A stretch of DNA of 64,000 nt from Devosia sp. 67-54 (GTDB lineage: Bacteria; Pseudomonadota; Alphaproteobacteria; Rhizobiales; Devosiaceae). Below the pieces are notes generated by a model. The model made no database searches and was not told the origin of the DNA. It saw only the letters and a list, made by a program, of their open reading frames with translations. Positions 25,948 to 36,071 of the stretch are shown here, piece by piece. The stretch spans positions 186,001 through 250,000 of the forward strand of contig NZ_MKVA01000006.1 of the NCBI RefSeq assembly GCF_001899075.1, in the 5' to 3' direction. The first letter of the stretch is position 1. Each line of letters starts with the position of its first letter. The translations under genes and the position numbers were made by a program.

Positions 25948-25989
25948 AGGTCCCGCCCGGACCTGCCGGGCGGGATGCTGTGATCCGTC

Positions 25990-26316
25990 TTAGTCGGCGT
26001 TGCGGCGGCCGGTCGGGCGAGACCAGATGAGGCTGAAGCCATCGCCTTCCTCGTCGTCGAAGAGATTGGCGTAGATCGGAGCGGTGAAGCTCGGATCGTC
26101 GAGCTTGAGGCCCAGGTACTCGCGACCCTCGTTGGACTTCTTGCTCCACGCGGCGCCGATCTCGACACGGCCCACGAAGACCCGATGAGTGGGCGCGTTG
26201 TCGCCGCTGGCGCGGGTGTCGGGAGCGATGCGGACGTTCTTGGCCTGGAGCGAGAGGGTGACGATCTCGCCGTTGAACTCGTTGCCGGACTTCTTGAAGG
26301 TGCCGATGGTGGTCAT
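25990..26316 (-). CDS. DUF736 protein (second copy)
   Basis: A 108-residue DUF736 protein: MTTIGTFKKSGNEFNGEIVT at the start, HRVFVGRVEIGAAWSKKSNE in the middle and YLGLKLDDPSFTAPIYANLF near the end. The ATG at 26316 has a strong AAGGAG. It is the backbone gene nearest to the catabolic cargo and is preceded by a structured leader (26436-26499). It is clearly divergent from the copy at 21410-21757, so the two are old paralogues rather than a recent duplication. Confidence 0.9.
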   Translation of the reverse strand: MTTIGTFKKSGNEFNGEIVTLSLQAKNVRIAPDTRASGDNAPTHRVFVGRVEIGAAWSKKSNEGREYLGLKLDDPSFTAPIYANLFDDEEGDGFSLIWSRPTGRRNAD

Positions 26317-26435
26317 TTTAGTCTCCTTGGTTTCTGGTTCGAGCCCGCACCATTGCGGCCTCGATGGCGATCGTCCGGCCGAAGGCGATCGACGCCGCAC
26401 CGGCTTGCTGGCCGAAGCGCAGCGGAGGATGGCAG

Positions 26436-26499
26436 CCGGGAGACTTTGTTGTTGCGCGAGGAATGCTGGCGCAGCCGGCAGGGGAAGAAAGTTGACCGG
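26436..26499 (-). promoter_or_regulatory. Structured leader upstream of DUF736 (copy A of a repeated element)
   Basis: In the 5' leader of the DUF736 gene, three nested pairings can be drawn: CCGG/CCGG (26436-26439 with 26496-26499), ACTTT/AAAGT (26443-26447 with 26488-26492), and an inner hairpin GCTGGC-gca-GCCGGC (26465-26470 with 26474-26479). A second copy with different bases but the same pairings precedes the DUF2493 gene (42422-42484). Both are flanked by GGATGGCAG and by GGCGCCATTGC. Read as protein, both also begin MAP-x-[DN]-[YF]-x-P, so a short leader peptide is an alternative explanation. Confidence 0.55.
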
Positions 26500-26520
26500 C
26501 GCCATTGCGGCATAGGCGAT

Positions 26521-26902
26521 CGAGGCGCAGCCGGTCTTCGGCCAGATCACGCCATGAAGAGAGGACGTATTGGAGCGGTCTTGAAGCCGCCAGCAACCAA
26601 GGAAGCGAGGTCACTTTGGTCCGAGTGAGCGGTAACGTTGGACCCTGGCAAAGTCGTCACGCAATACCTTCGAGCGCGTCCGCACCATCTTGCACCCGAT
26701 GAGAGATGTAGCCTCTGGCCCGGTGGCTTGTTTTTACGGTGTCGGAGCAGCGCACGCTGCGGTAGGTGCTCATCGGGAGGCCATGAACTCAGTGCTGCTC
26801 GAGTGACTGGAACGCGGCTCGATGGTATCGCCACAGCTGTGATGGCAGGCAGCTGGACTGACCGCTTTTGAGCCGCTGTTTGCCACGTACGCGCCGCAAA
26901 CC
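26521..26902. other. Junction between ICE backbone and hut cargo, no recognisable gene
   Basis: Between the DUF736 leader and the end of hutD there are about 380 bases with no open frame that I can tie to a family on either strand. In related backbones an ardC-type antirestriction gene often lies near here; I see no trace of one. The stretch is the likely left junction of the catabolic insertion. Confidence 0.4.
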
Positions 26903-27475
26903 TCAGCGGTCGGCCATAAACTCTACTATGAAGATCTCAGTAGGGCGCTCCGAATAGAACAGGCACGCCTCTCCTCTCTGGATCTCGGCCACCGCGTCGT
27001 GCCGCCCCAGGGTGCCGCGGCCGCACCAAGAGAACTCCAGGATGCCGTTCGACACGATCATGGTGTGATCGGCCGCGCCGTTGACCGTGATCCAACCGAT
27101 AAACTCTTCTCGGCGCAGGGTGTGACGGAAAAAACCTCGGCGCGTCATTGCGTTCAGGTCGACGGTCGGCCCGTCGATCAGTTCGCACGAGATCGCCGCT
27201 TCGCCATCGAACGAAAAGGGCGCCGTCTTCGCCGTAACGCTGAAGCTTCCCTCTGTCGCGCGCAGCAGCATCCCCTGGCCTGCCATCAGAGCGATTGTCC
27301 GGTCGACGCCGTCAAACCGCGAAAATGGCCCAGGGGCCGCCACGATAGCGATGCTGAGGCGCCAAAGAAAATCGTCGTCCAGATTCGGATCGCGATATGC
27401 CGCAATCTCTCGTGTCATTCCGCCACCGTTCCTCCAGGGAACGGTGGCATACTGGTCCGCACGCAATACCTTCAT
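26903..27475 (-). CDS. hutD: HutD-family protein of histidine utilisation
   Basis: A 190-residue cupin-fold protein of the HutD/Ves family. Typical features are PWRNGGGMTREIAAY at the start, FLWRLSIAIVAAPGPFSRFDG, DRTIALMAGQGMLL and the C-terminal EACLFYSERPTEIFIVEF. In Pseudomonas HutD is thought to set an upper limit on hut expression by binding an intermediate; its catalytic role, if any, is unknown. It is the last gene of the reverse-strand operon hutI-hutH-hutG-hutU-hutD, 27 bases after hutU. Confidence 0.92.
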   Translation of the reverse strand: MKVLRADQYATVPWRNGGGMTREIAAYRDPNLDDDFLWRLSIAIVAAPGPFSRFDGVDRTIALMAGQGMLLRATEGSFSVTAKTAPFSFDGEAAISCELIDGPTVDLNAMTRRGFFRHTLRREEFIGWITVNGAADHTMIVSNGILEFSWCGRGTLGRHDAVAEIQRGEACLFYSERPTEIFIVEFMADR

Positions 27476-27502
27476 CTCACTTGACCGCCAGGACCATCAG
27501 CC

Positions 27503-29173
27503 TCATCCGAGAATTGCTGGCAGGTTCAGACCTCCCTCTCGTGCACACTCAATGGCGATGTCGTAGCCGGCATCGGCATGCCGCATGACGCCCGTCGCTG
27601 GATCATTCCACAGCACCCGCTGCAGACGCCGGGCTGCATCGTCGGTGCCATCGGCGCAGATGACCATGCCTGCATGCTGAGAGAAGCCCATGCCGACACC
27701 GCCGCCGTGATGCAGCGACACCCAGGTGGCGCCCGACGCCGTGTTGAGCAGCGCGTTGAGAAGCGGCCAGTCCGATACCGCGTCTGAACCGTCCCGCATC
27801 GCCTCGGTCTCGCGGTTGGGCGAGGCGACCGATCCCGAATCCAGATGGTCGCGGCCGATGACGATGGGCGCCTTGAGCTCGCCGCTGCGGACCATCTCAT
27901 TGAAGGCGAGGCCGAGCCGATGGCGATCGCCGAGGCCGACCCAGCAGATGCGGGCGGGCAAGCCCTGAAACGAGATGCGCTCGCGTGCCATGTCCAACCA
28001 GTTGTGGAGGTGACGGTTGCCGGGCGTCAGTTCCTTCACCTTGGCATCGGTCCGGTAGATGTCCTCAGGATCGCCGGATAGCGCCGCCCAGCGGAACGGA
28101 CCGATCCCGCGACAGAAGAGCGGGCGGATATAGGCCGGCACAAAGCCGGGGAAGGCGAAGGCGTTTTCGAAGCCCTCGTCCTTGGCGACCTGACGGATGT
28201 TGTTGCCGTAGTCGAGCGTGGGTACACCAGCGTTACAGAACGCCACCATAGCTTCAACATGCTCGCGCATGGAGGCGCGGGCGGCCTTTTCGACGGCCTT
28301 CGGATCGGAGACGCGCCTGTCGCGCCACTGGGCGAGAGTCCAGCCCTTGGGCAAATAGCCATTGATCGGGTCATGCGCCGAGGTCTGGTCGGTGAGGAGG
28401 TCGGGCCTGATGCCGCGTCGGAACATCTCGGGCACGAGCTCGGCAGCGTTGCCGAGCAGGCCGACAGATTTCGCCTCGCGGGCTTTCGTCCAGCGCTCGA
28501 TCATCGCCATTGCCTCGTCGAGCGTCTCGGCCTTTTCGTCCAGATAGCGGGTGCGAAGCCGGAAATCGATCGAGTCCTGATTGCATTCAATGGCGAGGCA
28601 AGAGGCGCCGGCCATGACGGCGGCGAGCGGCTGGGCGCCGCCCATGCCGCCAAGGCCACCGGTCAAAATCCATCGGCCCTTGAGGTTGCCGTCGTAGTGC
28701 TGCCGGCCCGCCTCGACGAAGGTTTCGTAGGTGCCCTGCACGATGCCCTGGGTGCCGATGTAGATCCATGAGCCTGCGGTCATCTGGCCATACATGGCCA
28801 GCCCCTTTTTATCGAGCTCGTTGAAATGGTCCCAGGTCGCCCAGTGCGGTACCAAGTTGGAATTGGCGATGAGCACACGCGGCGCGTCGGCATGGGTGCG
28901 GAACACGCCGACCGGCTTGCCGGACTGTACCAGAAGCGTCTCGTCGCCCTCGAGCTGTTCGAGCGCAGAGACGATACGGTCGAAATCCTGCCAGGTGCGC
29001 GCGGCCCGGCCAATGCCGCCATAGACCACCAGCTCATGCGGGTTCTCGGCGACATCGGGATCGAGATTGTTCATCAGCATGCGCAACGGCGCTTCGGTGA
29101 GCCAGCTTTTCGCGCGGAGCTCCGTGCCACGTGGTGCGCGGACCTCGCGCATGTTGCGGCGGGGATCGGTCAT
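27503..29173 (-). CDS. hutU: Urocanate hydratase
   Basis: A 556-residue NAD-dependent urocanase of standard length; it converts urocanate to imidazolone propionate in the cytoplasm. It begins [19 protein letters not shown]. Family blocks include [59 protein letters not shown] and [20 protein letters not shown]. The ATG overlaps the hutG stop by four bases; an upstream in-frame extension lies over hutG and is not coding. Confidence 0.97.
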   Translation of the reverse strand: MTDPRRNMREVRAPRGTELRAKSWLTEAPLRMLMNNLDPDVAENPHELVVYGGIGRAARTWQDFDRIVSALEQLEGDETLLVQSGKPVGVFRTHADAPRVLIANSNLVPHWATWDHFNELDKKGLAMYGQMTAGSWIYIGTQGIVQGTYETFVEAGRQHYDGNLKGRWILTGGLGGMGGAQPLAAVMAGASCLAIECNQDSIDFRLRTRYLDEKAETLDEAMAMIERWTKAREAKSVGLLGNAAELVPEMFRRGIRPDLLTDQTSAHDPINGYLPKGWTLAQWRDRRVSDPKAVEKAARASMREHVEAMVAFCNAGVPTLDYGNNIRQVAKDEGFENAFAFPGFVPAYIRPLFCRGIGPFRWAALSGDPEDIYRTDAKVKELTPGNRHLHNWLDMARERISFQGLPARICWVGLGDRHRLGLAFNEMVRSGELKAPIVIGRDHLDSGSVASPNRETEAMRDGSDAVSDWPLLNALLNTASGATWVSLHHGGGVGMGFSQHAGMVICADGTDDAARRLQRVLWNDPATGVMRHADAGYDIAIECAREGGLNLPAILG

Positions 29174-29979
29174 GATGCGGCTTTCGCTAATGTGGGGGCG
29201 AGGTTCTCGATGCGCCGGAGCATGTCGCCCAGGTGAACGCGGAGGCGGTCGGCCTTGGCGCGGTCGAGCGCGAAGGGCGGCGCTTCCGCGACGAGGTGGG
29301 TGTCCTGCGCCAGCTCCAGCTGGATCGCGTGCACGCCTTGCTCCGGATGCCCGTATTCGCGGGTCGTCCAGCCGCCCTTGAAGCGGCCGTTGAGGACAAA
29401 GGTATAGCCGGCGGCGGCCATCGCGACCGCTACGGCCGCCGCCTCGATCGACAGCGAGGAGGAGACGCCGCCGACGGTCCCGATGTTGAGGTCCGGAAGC
29501 TTGCCGGCGAAGAGGAACGGGATGTTGGAGCGGATGGAGTGGCAATCGAAGACGATGGCGACGCCATGCTCCGCCTTCACCCGCGCAATCTCGTCCGACA
29601 AGGCGGCGTGATAGGGCGCATGGAAGAGCTTCAACCGGCGCGCGGTTTCCGCCGCGTCGGGTTCCTGGCCCTCTTTCCAGATCGGCTTGCCGTCGAAATC
29701 CGTCTTGGGCACGAGACCGGTGGTGTTTTGGCCCGGATAGAGGCTCACATCGTCCGAACCGCGGTTTACGTCAATGACGTAGCGGTGAGTGAGTGCGCGG
29801 AGGGTCGAGGCGCCGGGCAAGAGATCCGCGTAGAGCTCATGGATGTGCCAGTCCGTGTCGGCCAGCAGCCGCCCGGTGTCATTCAACCGCTCCGCCAGCT
29901 CATCGGGGACATATGTCCCAGTGTGCGGGAAGCCGAGGATCACTGGGGAGGTGCCGCGATGAAGCTCGAAGAAGGCCAT
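29170..29979 (-). CDS. hutG: N-formylglutamate deformylase
   Basis: A 269-residue N-formylglutamate amidohydrolase, the last step of the five-step route: N-formylglutamate to glutamate and formate. It shows [20 protein letters not shown] near the start, [35 protein letters not shown] and [20 protein letters not shown], with the histidines and acids of the metal site. It overlaps hutU by four bases and ends one base before the hutH stop region, inside the operon. Confidence 0.96.
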   Translation of the reverse strand: MAFFELHRGTSPVILGFPHTGTYVPDELAERLNDTGRLLADTDWHIHELYADLLPGASTLRALTHRYVIDVNRGSDDVSLYPGQNTTGLVPKTDFDGKPIWKEGQEPDAAETARRLKLFHAPYHAALSDEIARVKAEHGVAIVFDCHSIRSNIPFLFAGKLPDLNIGTVGGVSSSLSIEAAAVAVAMAAAGYTFVLNGRFKGGWTTREYGHPEQGVHAIQLELAQDTHLVAEAPPFALDRAKADRLRVHLGDMLRRIENLAPTLAKAAS

Positions 29980-29980
29980 C

Positions 29981-31516
29981 TCAGCGCACCAGTCCTGGCA
30001 AGATGCCCGCGCTCACCGAACGAACCAACGAACCGTCGGCAACAAGGCCAACCGCCGTTTCGATGTCCGTCGCCATGTAACGATCGACGTCGAGCTCCCG
30101 GACCACAGAACGCACCGCCCTCCGCGCTTTCTCCAATTCACGCCCGGTCTCGAGGGGCGCTCTGCAGTCGATACCCTGCGTTGCGGTCAGCGCCTCGATG
30201 CCGATGATGCCGAAGAGGTTGTCGGTCATCTGCAGCAAGCGGCGGGCGCCGTGGCAGGCCATCGAAACGTGATCTTCCTGATTGGCCGACGTTGGCGTCG
30301 AGTCGACCGAAGCCGGATGCGCCATCTGCTTATTCTCGCTCATCAGCGCCGCCGAGGTGACCTCCGCGATCATCAAGCCAGAGTTGAGCCCTGGTTTCTT
30401 GGCCAGGAATGCCGGCAGGCCGAACGACAGCGCCGGGTCAACGAGAAGTGCGATCCTGCGCTGAGCAATCGCCCCGATCTCGCAGATCGCGATGGCGATC
30501 TGATCCGCCGCAAAAGCTACGGGCTCGGCGTGGAAGTTTCCGCCGGACACCACGCTGTCGTCAGGCAACACCAGGGGATTATCCGTGACCGCGTTGGCCT
30601 CGATTTCGAGAGTGTGCGCTGCGCTCCGCAACAGATCGAGGCAGGCGCCGTCGACTTGTGGCTGACACCGGATGCAATACGGATCCTGCACCCTTTCGTC
30701 GCCCTCGATATGGCTCTGACGGATGGCCGAGCCTTCGAGCAGAACGCGCAGCGCAGCAGCAGCGTCAATCTGGCCCTTATGCCCGCGTAGGATATGGATG
30801 TCAGGATGGAACGGCGTTGGCGAACCCATCGCGGCATCGGTCGACATCGCGCCGGTGACCAACGCCGCCTGCGCCGCGCGGTGCGCGCGAAACAAACCGG
30901 CAAGCGCCAACGCGGTTGACGCCTGGGTGCCATTGATCAGCGCCAGCCCTTCCTTAGCTGCCAATACCACTGGACGCAGTCCCGCACTCTTGAGTGCGTC
31001 CGCGCCGCTCAGACGTTTTCCTCCGAACGTCGCCTCGCCCGCGCCCATGAGCACGGCCGCCATGTGCGCCAACGGAGCAAGATCCCCCGAAGCGCCCACG
31101 GATCCCTTTTCGGGGATCACCGGCAGCACGCCCCAAGCGAGCATATCCTCGATCAACCGGATCAATTCAACCCGAACGCCGGATGCCCCTCGACCCAGAG
31201 AGACCAACTTCAACGACATGATGAGGCGAACGATATTCTCGGGCAGTGACTGACCGACGCCGCAGCAGTGAGAAAGGATGAGGTTTCGCTGCAGCGTTAC
31301 GACGTCTGCAGCGTCGATCCTGATCGAGGCGAGTTTGCCAAATCCGGTGTTCACGCCGTAGACGGGAACATCTCCAAAGGCAATTGCCGCGATCCGTTCA
31401 GCTCCCCGTTGGACGGCGTCGTTTGCCACGGGGTCCAACACTGCTGGAACGCCATCCCAATAGATTCTTGATAGGGTCTCAAGCGAGACTGCACCTGGAG
31501 TGAGCGTGACACTCAT
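29981..31516 (-). CDS. hutH: Histidine ammonia-lyase
   Basis: A 511-residue lyase that deaminates histidine to urocanate, the entry step. The Ala-Ser-Gly that forms the MIO cofactor is in [20 protein letters not shown]. Other family blocks are [52 protein letters not shown] and [20 protein letters not shown]. The start is the ATG at 31516 ([12 protein letters not shown]), overlapping the hutI stop by four bases. Confidence 0.97.
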   Translation of the reverse strand: MSVTLTPGAVSLETLSRIYWDGVPAVLDPVANDAVQRGAERIAAIAFGDVPVYGVNTGFGKLASIRIDAADVVTLQRNLILSHCCGVGQSLPENIVRLIMSLKLVSLGRGASGVRVELIRLIEDMLAWGVLPVIPEKGSVGASGDLAPLAHMAAVLMGAGEATFGGKRLSGADALKSAGLRPVVLAAKEGLALINGTQASTALALAGLFRAHRAAQAALVTGAMSTDAAMGSPTPFHPDIHILRGHKGQIDAAAALRVLLEGSAIRQSHIEGDERVQDPYCIRCQPQVDGACLDLLRSAAHTLEIEANAVTDNPLVLPDDSVVSGGNFHAEPVAFAADQIAIAICEIGAIAQRRIALLVDPALSFGLPAFLAKKPGLNSGLMIAEVTSAALMSENKQMAHPASVDSTPTSANQEDHVSMACHGARRLLQMTDNLFGIIGIEALTATQGIDCRAPLETGRELEKARRAVRSVVRELDVDRYMATDIETAVGLVADGSLVRSVSAGILPGLVR

Positions 31517-32745
31517 TGCGTTATGCCTTTGAAGATCCGTGTGTTTAGAGGATTGAAGCCGATCCGGTAGACGAGTTCCGCGGTGGACTCGCAGTCCCAG
31601 ACCGCAATGTCGGCCGATTTTCCCACTTCCAACGTACCCGTCTCGCTCGACAGGCCGAGCGCTCGCGCCGCGACACGCGTGGTGCCCGCGAGGCACTCCT
31701 CGACCGTTAGTCCGAAGAGGGTGGCGGCCATGTTCATGGCCAGGAGCAGCGACGTGAGCGGGGATGTGCCGGGATTGCAGTCGGTTGCGACCGCGATGGG
31801 TACCCGGTGCCGCCGCAAGGCCGCGACGTCGGGTTTTCTGGTTTCGCGGATCGCATAAAATGCGCCAGGCAGCAGCACGGCCGCGGTGCCGGACGCCGCC
31901 ATCGCTTTGGCATCGTCGTCGTCCAGATATTCGAGATGGTCGGCGGAGAGGGCGTCGAAGCTGGCGGCACGGCGAGCGCCGCCGAGCCAGCCCAGCTGCT
32001 CGGCATGCAGCTTGACGGGCAGGCCCAACTCTTTCGCGAGCCTGAAGACCTGCGCAATTTCGTCGGGCGAAAACGCGATGCTCTCGCAAAAGCCGTCGAC
32101 CGCATCGACCAGCCCATCCGCATGAGCGCGGCGCAGCCCGGGCAGCACGACCTCATCGAGATAGGACTGGCTGCGCCCCTTGTATTCTTCCGGCACGGCA
32201 TGCGCGCCGAGATACGTCGCCCTCACGCGGACGGCTCGCGCCCGTTCGAGCTCGCGCGCAGCCCGCAACATGGCGAGCTCCGCTTCGATAGTCAGGCCGT
32301 ACCCGGACTTGATCTCGATGGTCGAGACGCCTTCAGCAAGCAATGCGTCGAGTCGTGGCAGAGCAGCACTCACCAACTCGGCAACCGACAGCGCGCGCGT
32401 TGCCCTGACGGTCGAGACGATGCCACCACCAGCTCTTGCGATCTCGACGTAGGTCGCCCCGTTGAGCCGCATCTCGAACTCGCGAGCTCGGTTCCCGCCA
32501 TGCACAATGTGCGTGTGGCAATCGATCAGCGCCGGCGTCACTAGACGACCTTCGAGGTCAACGACTTGAGTGTCTAGGTCTGGCGACGGCATGTCGGCGA
32601 TCGCCCCGGAGTAGGCGATCCGCCCTGAACGGATCAGCAAGGCGCCGTCCTCGATCAGCGGGGTCTGGCCACCGGCCATCGTCGCCAGGCGACCGTTTCG
32701 CAATAGCACCGACGCTTCGCTAGCATCGGGCGCGCTTTGCAACAC
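31513..32745 (-). CDS. hutI: Imidazolonepropionase
   Basis: A 410-residue amidohydrolase-superfamily enzyme that opens imidazolone propionate to formiminoglutamate. The metal site is visible in [20 protein letters not shown], with further family blocks [40 protein letters not shown] and [20 protein letters not shown]. The start is GTG at 32745 with GGAGG seven bases before. It heads the hutIHGUD operon and is read away from hutF across a 102-base space that contains a perfect palindrome. Confidence 0.96.
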   Translation of the reverse strand: MLQSAPDASEASVLLRNGRLATMAGGQTPLIEDGALLIRSGRIAYSGAIADMPSPDLDTQVVDLEGRLVTPALIDCHTHIVHGGNRAREFEMRLNGATYVEIARAGGGIVSTVRATRALSVAELVSAALPRLDALLAEGVSTIEIKSGYGLTIEAELAMLRAARELERARAVRVRATYLGAHAVPEEYKGRSQSYLDEVVLPGLRRAHADGLVDAVDGFCESIAFSPDEIAQVFRLAKELGLPVKLHAEQLGWLGGARRAASFDALSADHLEYLDDDDAKAMAASGTAAVLLPGAFYAIRETRKPDVAALRRHRVPIAVATDCNPGTSPLTSLLLAMNMAATLFGLTVEECLAGTTRVAARALGLSSETGTLEVGKSADIAVWDCESTAELVYRIGFNPLNTRIFKGITQ

Positions 32746-32771
32746 GTCGGGCCTCCTTCCAATCCTCGGCG

Positions 32772-32789
32772 AATATGTCTAGACATATT
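32772..32789. promoter_or_regulatory. Probable HutC operator between hutI and hutF
   Basis: The 18-base sequence AATATGTCTAGACATATT is a perfect palindrome. Its core TGTCTAGACA matches the TGT-N-TA-N-ACA shape expected for regulators of the HutC branch of the GntR family. It lies 27 bases before the hutI start and 59 before the hutF start, so one site could control both arms. HutC is encoded at 34263-34985. I saw no second copy elsewhere in the window. Confidence 0.75.
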
Positions 32790-32847
32790 TGGGCCGATGA
32801 CAAGACTGAATCTTGTCGGGAAACCTCATCGACCAATGGAGCCCACC

Positions 32848-34194
32848 ATGACTAAGCTCTTCGCTTCAGCTGCGCTCTTGCCGCGCGGCCTCGCTCGCGA
32901 TGTCATGATCGAGATCGATGGGCCGCGGATCAACAAGGTCGACGTCGGTGCGACCGCCGCCGGTGCGGATGAGCGACACGCTTTGATTGCGGCGGGCGTG
33001 GGGAACCTCCACAGCCACGCTTTCCAACGGGCAATGGCCGGCCTGGCTGAGCAAAAGGGCTCAAGCGACGACAGCTTCTGGAGCTGGCGGTCGACCATGT
33101 ACAAGTTCGCGCTCTCGATGACCCCGGACGATGTTGAGGCGGTTGCCGCGCAACTTTACATCGAGATGCTCGAGGCGGGATTCACGCGTGTCGGGGAGTT
33201 TCACTACCTGCATCACAACGAGGCCGGCGTCCCTTACGCCAATATCGCCGAGATGGCCGAGCGGATCGCCGCCGCGAGCGTCGAGGCTGGCATCGGGTTG
33301 ACCTTGCTCCCCGTCTTCTATGCACATTCGGGATTTGGGCCGACGCCGCCAACAGACGGCCAGCGCCGGTTTGTCAATGATCGCGATCGCTTTTCTTCCC
33401 TCATGGATGCGAGCCGCCAAATCGTCGACCGAACCCCAAGTGCCTGCATTGGCGTTGCACCACACAGTCTCCGAGCCGCGACCATTCCCGAGATTCGGGA
33501 TGTGGTCGCCCTCGCTCAAGACGGGCCAATCCACATTCATGTCGCTGAGCAAATGCTCGAGGTGGAGGATTGCCTTCATGCAACGGGCGCACGCCCTGTC
33601 GAATTGCTCCTCTCCAATGTCGACGTGACCAGCAATTGGTGCCTGATCCACGCCACGCACCTGAGCGACATCGAACTGAACGCACTTGCCGCGACCGGCG
33701 CTGTTGCTGGTCTCTGCCCCATCACCGAGGCCAATCTGGGTGATGGCATTTTTCGAGGCGCCGACTTTCGCCGGGCGGGCGGCCGATATGGGGTCGGCAG
33801 CGATTCCAATGTCGAGATTTCCCTGGCTGGGGAGCTGCGGCTTCTGGAATACAGCCAGCGCCTGGCGCAGCGGGCCCGCAACGTCCTTGCACCAGCCGGG
33901 GGGTCGACGGGGCAAGCACTATTGGATGACGCGTCGGCCGGCGCAGGACAGGCTCTCGGCGTCGCAACGGGGATTGCCGAGGGCATGCCTGCCGATCTCG
34001 TTGCGCTCAACCGCACCGGGGCCGAATACCTTCCACACGAGAGCCTGCTGGATGCTTTCGTTTTTGGTTCCGGGGTCGAGATCGCCGAGGTTTGGGTTGC
34101 CGGCCGCAAGCGGGTATCAGGCGGGCGCCACGTGAACCGGGACATCATTCGCAGCCGCTTCGACAAGGTGATGCTCGGTCTGGTCCGGCGGTGA
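32848..34194 (+). CDS. hutF: Formimidoylglutamate deiminase
   Basis: A 448-residue amidohydrolase that releases ammonia from formiminoglutamate to give N-formylglutamate, the substrate of HutG. It begins MTKLFASAALLPRGLARDV. The metal site is in VGNLHSHAFQRAMAGLAEQ, followed by DSFWSWRSTMYKFALSMTPD, GVAPHSLRAA, HIHVAEQMLEVEDC and RYGVGSDSNVEISLAGELR. The start is ATG 32848 with GGAG at 32838-32841. The gene is divergent from hutI and followed by hutC. Confidence 0.96.
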   Translation: MTKLFASAALLPRGLARDVMIEIDGPRINKVDVGATAAGADERHALIAAGVGNLHSHAFQRAMAGLAEQKGSSDDSFWSWRSTMYKFALSMTPDDVEAVAAQLYIEMLEAGFTRVGEFHYLHHNEAGVPYANIAEMAERIAAASVEAGIGLTLLPVFYAHSGFGPTPPTDGQRRFVNDRDRFSSLMDASRQIVDRTPSACIGVAPHSLRAATIPEIRDVVALAQDGPIHIHVAEQMLEVEDCLHATGARPVELLLSNVDVTSNWCLIHATHLSDIELNALAATGAVAGLCPITEANLGDGIFRGADFRRAGGRYGVGSDSNVEISLAGELRLLEYSQRLAQRARNVLAPAGGSTGQALLDDASAGAGQALGVATGIAEGMPADLVALNRTGAEYLPHESLLDAFVFGSGVEIAEVWVAGRKRVSGGRHVNRDIIRSRFDKVMLGLVRR

Positions 34195-34262
34195 ACTTCG
34201 CTCTATCAGTTCTTGATCGGAGAGCTAGCGGAGCCTGGCGAGGCGTGACCAAGGTTGAAGCA

Positions 34263-34985
34263 ATGCGGCGCCAGCGCAGCGCAACCACATTGCACGAAAA
34301 GATCGTCGGGGAACTTGAGCGCAAGATCGTCAGCGGCGAATGGCCAGTCGGCCACCGGATCCCCAACGAGGTGGACTTTGCCAGCCAGTACGGCGTCTCG
34401 CGAGCCACGGTCAACAAAGTTCTCACTCAGCTCGCTCGAGCCGGCCTTATCGAGCGTATCAGGCGCGGCGGGAGCTTTGTAACCCAACCGCACACCCAAT
34501 CGGCAGTTCTCGAAATTGGCGATATTCGACGCGAGGTCGAATCGCTGAATGTGCCCTATGGCTTTGCCGTTCTAACGCGCGAACGCCGGAAGGCGAGCCG
34601 CACCGATACTATGCTGCTGGACATTGATGTTGGAACGCCGATCCTGAACGTAACATGCGTTCACACGGCCGCGGGCAAGCCATTCTGCCTCGAACAGCGG
34701 GTGATTAACCTTAGCGCCGTTCCGGAAGCGGTTTCTGCCGATTTCGAACACACGTCACCTTCGCAATGGCTGCTCAGCCACATCCCTTGGACGTCAGCAC
34801 AGCACAGTATCCACGCCGCGCCCGCGTCCGCCACGGACGCCAAACTCCTTAAGATCGATGAAGGAATGGCATGTCTCATTGTGGAGCGCCGTACCTGGGG
34901 TACGCCCGGTTCGGTAACGCATGTCCGCCTGACCTACCCCGGTGATAGCCACACGCTGGTGGCAACCTTCACGCCATCATCTTAG
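34263..34985 (+). CDS. hutC: HutC, GntR-family repressor of histidine utilisation
   Basis: A 240-residue GntR/HutC regulator. The winged helix is LHEKIVGELERKIVSGEWPV then SQYGVSRATVNKVLTQLARA, and the UTRA effector domain covers roughly residues 90-235 (CVHTAAGKPFCLEQRVINLS and RTWGTPGSVTHVRLTYPG). HutC proteins are released from DNA by urocanate. ATG 34263 is chosen because the upstream extension overlaps hutF; GTG 34245 is also possible. It is co-directional with hutF, 68 bases after it. Confidence 0.93.
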   Translation: MRRQRSATTLHEKIVGELERKIVSGEWPVGHRIPNEVDFASQYGVSRATVNKVLTQLARAGLIERIRRGGSFVTQPHTQSAVLEIGDIRREVESLNVPYGFAVLTRERRKASRTDTMLLDIDVGTPILNVTCVHTAAGKPFCLEQRVINLSAVPEAVSADFEHTSPSQWLLSHIPWTSAQHSIHAAPASATDAKLLKIDEGMACLIVERRTWGTPGSVTHVRLTYPGDSHTLVATFTPSS

Positions 34986-34993
34986 CTTGAGAG

Positions 34994-35884
34994 CTAGAGC
35001 TGCTTTCCAAGGCTTGTCGCCAGGGAAAAGAAGGCTCTTGCAGGCTGCGACAGCTCTTCGAACGGACGGCTTAGCAGACCGATGGGACTAACCGCCTTTT
35101 CGTCGTCTATTCGAACGAAGACGGGGGCGGGATCGACATGATGTTTGGTCCCCATCTCCGCGAGGATGCTCACGCCAACGCCCAGACCGACCAGCCGGCA
35201 CGCGGTCGCGTACTCGGTTCCAGAACAGATGATGTTGGGCTGGAACGATTGCCTCGCACAAAGGTGGAGCACCAGATTGTGAAATGGTTCGCCGCGATTG
35301 CTGATGAGGATGAATGGCTCGTCGGCGAGTTGTCTCAGGCTGACCATGGCCTCGCTTGCAAGCGGATGCGACCCTGGGACTGCCGCCATGAGCGCTTCGT
35401 CCCGCAGGACTGTGATCGATAGCTTCGTCTTGTCGTGTGGCAAACGGATTAGCGCCACGTCGATCTCATGGCGCTCGGCGGCATCCAGCAATTGCGGTGT
35501 CCGGTGCTCAACGATCTGAAGATCGATATTGGGGTAGAGTTCCCGATACTTCACGACTAGGAGCGGCAAAAGGTGGTAGGCAAGAGATCCTGAGGCGCCC
35601 ACCCTTACCACGCCCTTCTCGAGGCCTGTTCGAGCCCGGATCTCTTTGGCCGCATCGTCTGTCTGAAGCAGGATGCTGCGCGCTCTCGGCAGGAAAGCCT
35701 CGCCGAGATCAGTCAGCCGAACGAGTCGACTGCTCCTCTGAAAGAGCTCGCCACCCAACTCATCCTCAAGTCGCTTGATCTGATGCGAAAGCGGCGGCTG
35801 CGAAAGATGCAGCGTCTTTGCGGCTCGCGTGAAGCTCAACTGCTCCGCCACCGCGAGAAAATAGCGCAATTGAAAGAGCTCCAT
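34994..35884 (-). CDS. LysR-family regulator divergent from the opine-like genes
   Basis: A 296-residue LysR-type regulator. The helix-turn-helix is QLRYFLAVAEQLSFTRAAKT then LHLSQPPLSHQIKRLEDELG, and the effector domain includes VVRVGASGSLAYHLLPLLVV. The start is ATG 35884 with GGGGAG just before. Its 3' end is nine bases from the hutC stop (convergent). It is divergent from the gene at 36072, and a 14-base palindrome lies between them. It is a natural candidate to control the downstream cyclophilin-like pair and transporter. Confidence 0.9.
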   Translation of the reverse strand: MELFQLRYFLAVAEQLSFTRAAKTLHLSQPPLSHQIKRLEDELGGELFQRSSRLVRLTDLGEAFLPRARSILLQTDDAAKEIRARTGLEKGVVRVGASGSLAYHLLPLLVVKYRELYPNIDLQIVEHRTPQLLDAAERHEIDVALIRLPHDKTKLSITVLRDEALMAAVPGSHPLASEAMVSLRQLADEPFILISNRGEPFHNLVLHLCARQSFQPNIICSGTEYATACRLVGLGVGVSILAEMGTKHHVDPAPVFVRIDDEKAVSPIGLLSRPFEELSQPARAFFSLATSLGKQL

Positions 35885-35952
35885 CGATTCTCCCCAGCAG
35901 CGGCACCGGTTCACAGTTGCCGGGCCGCGACCCGGGCAGCGCCCATCCATTC

Positions 35953-35966
35953 TCTATCGCGATAGA
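35953..35966. promoter_or_regulatory. Palindrome in the LysR/opine-gene intergenic space
   Basis: TCTATCGCGATAGA is a perfect 14-base palindrome, 69 bases before the LysR start and 105 before the gene at 36072. LysR regulators usually bind an interrupted dyad near their own start, so this may be the operator, but the compact dyad without a spacer is not the classic T-N11-A form. Support is positional only. Confidence 0.4.
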
Positions 35967-36071
35967 TAGCAGTTTTCAAAAGTCTTGGACAATGGATTGC
36001 CGCCGACCCTAACGTTTGCGGCATAAATGTGTCGTCCGGCGAAGACCGGATAGAATTGCGGAGCGCTATTG

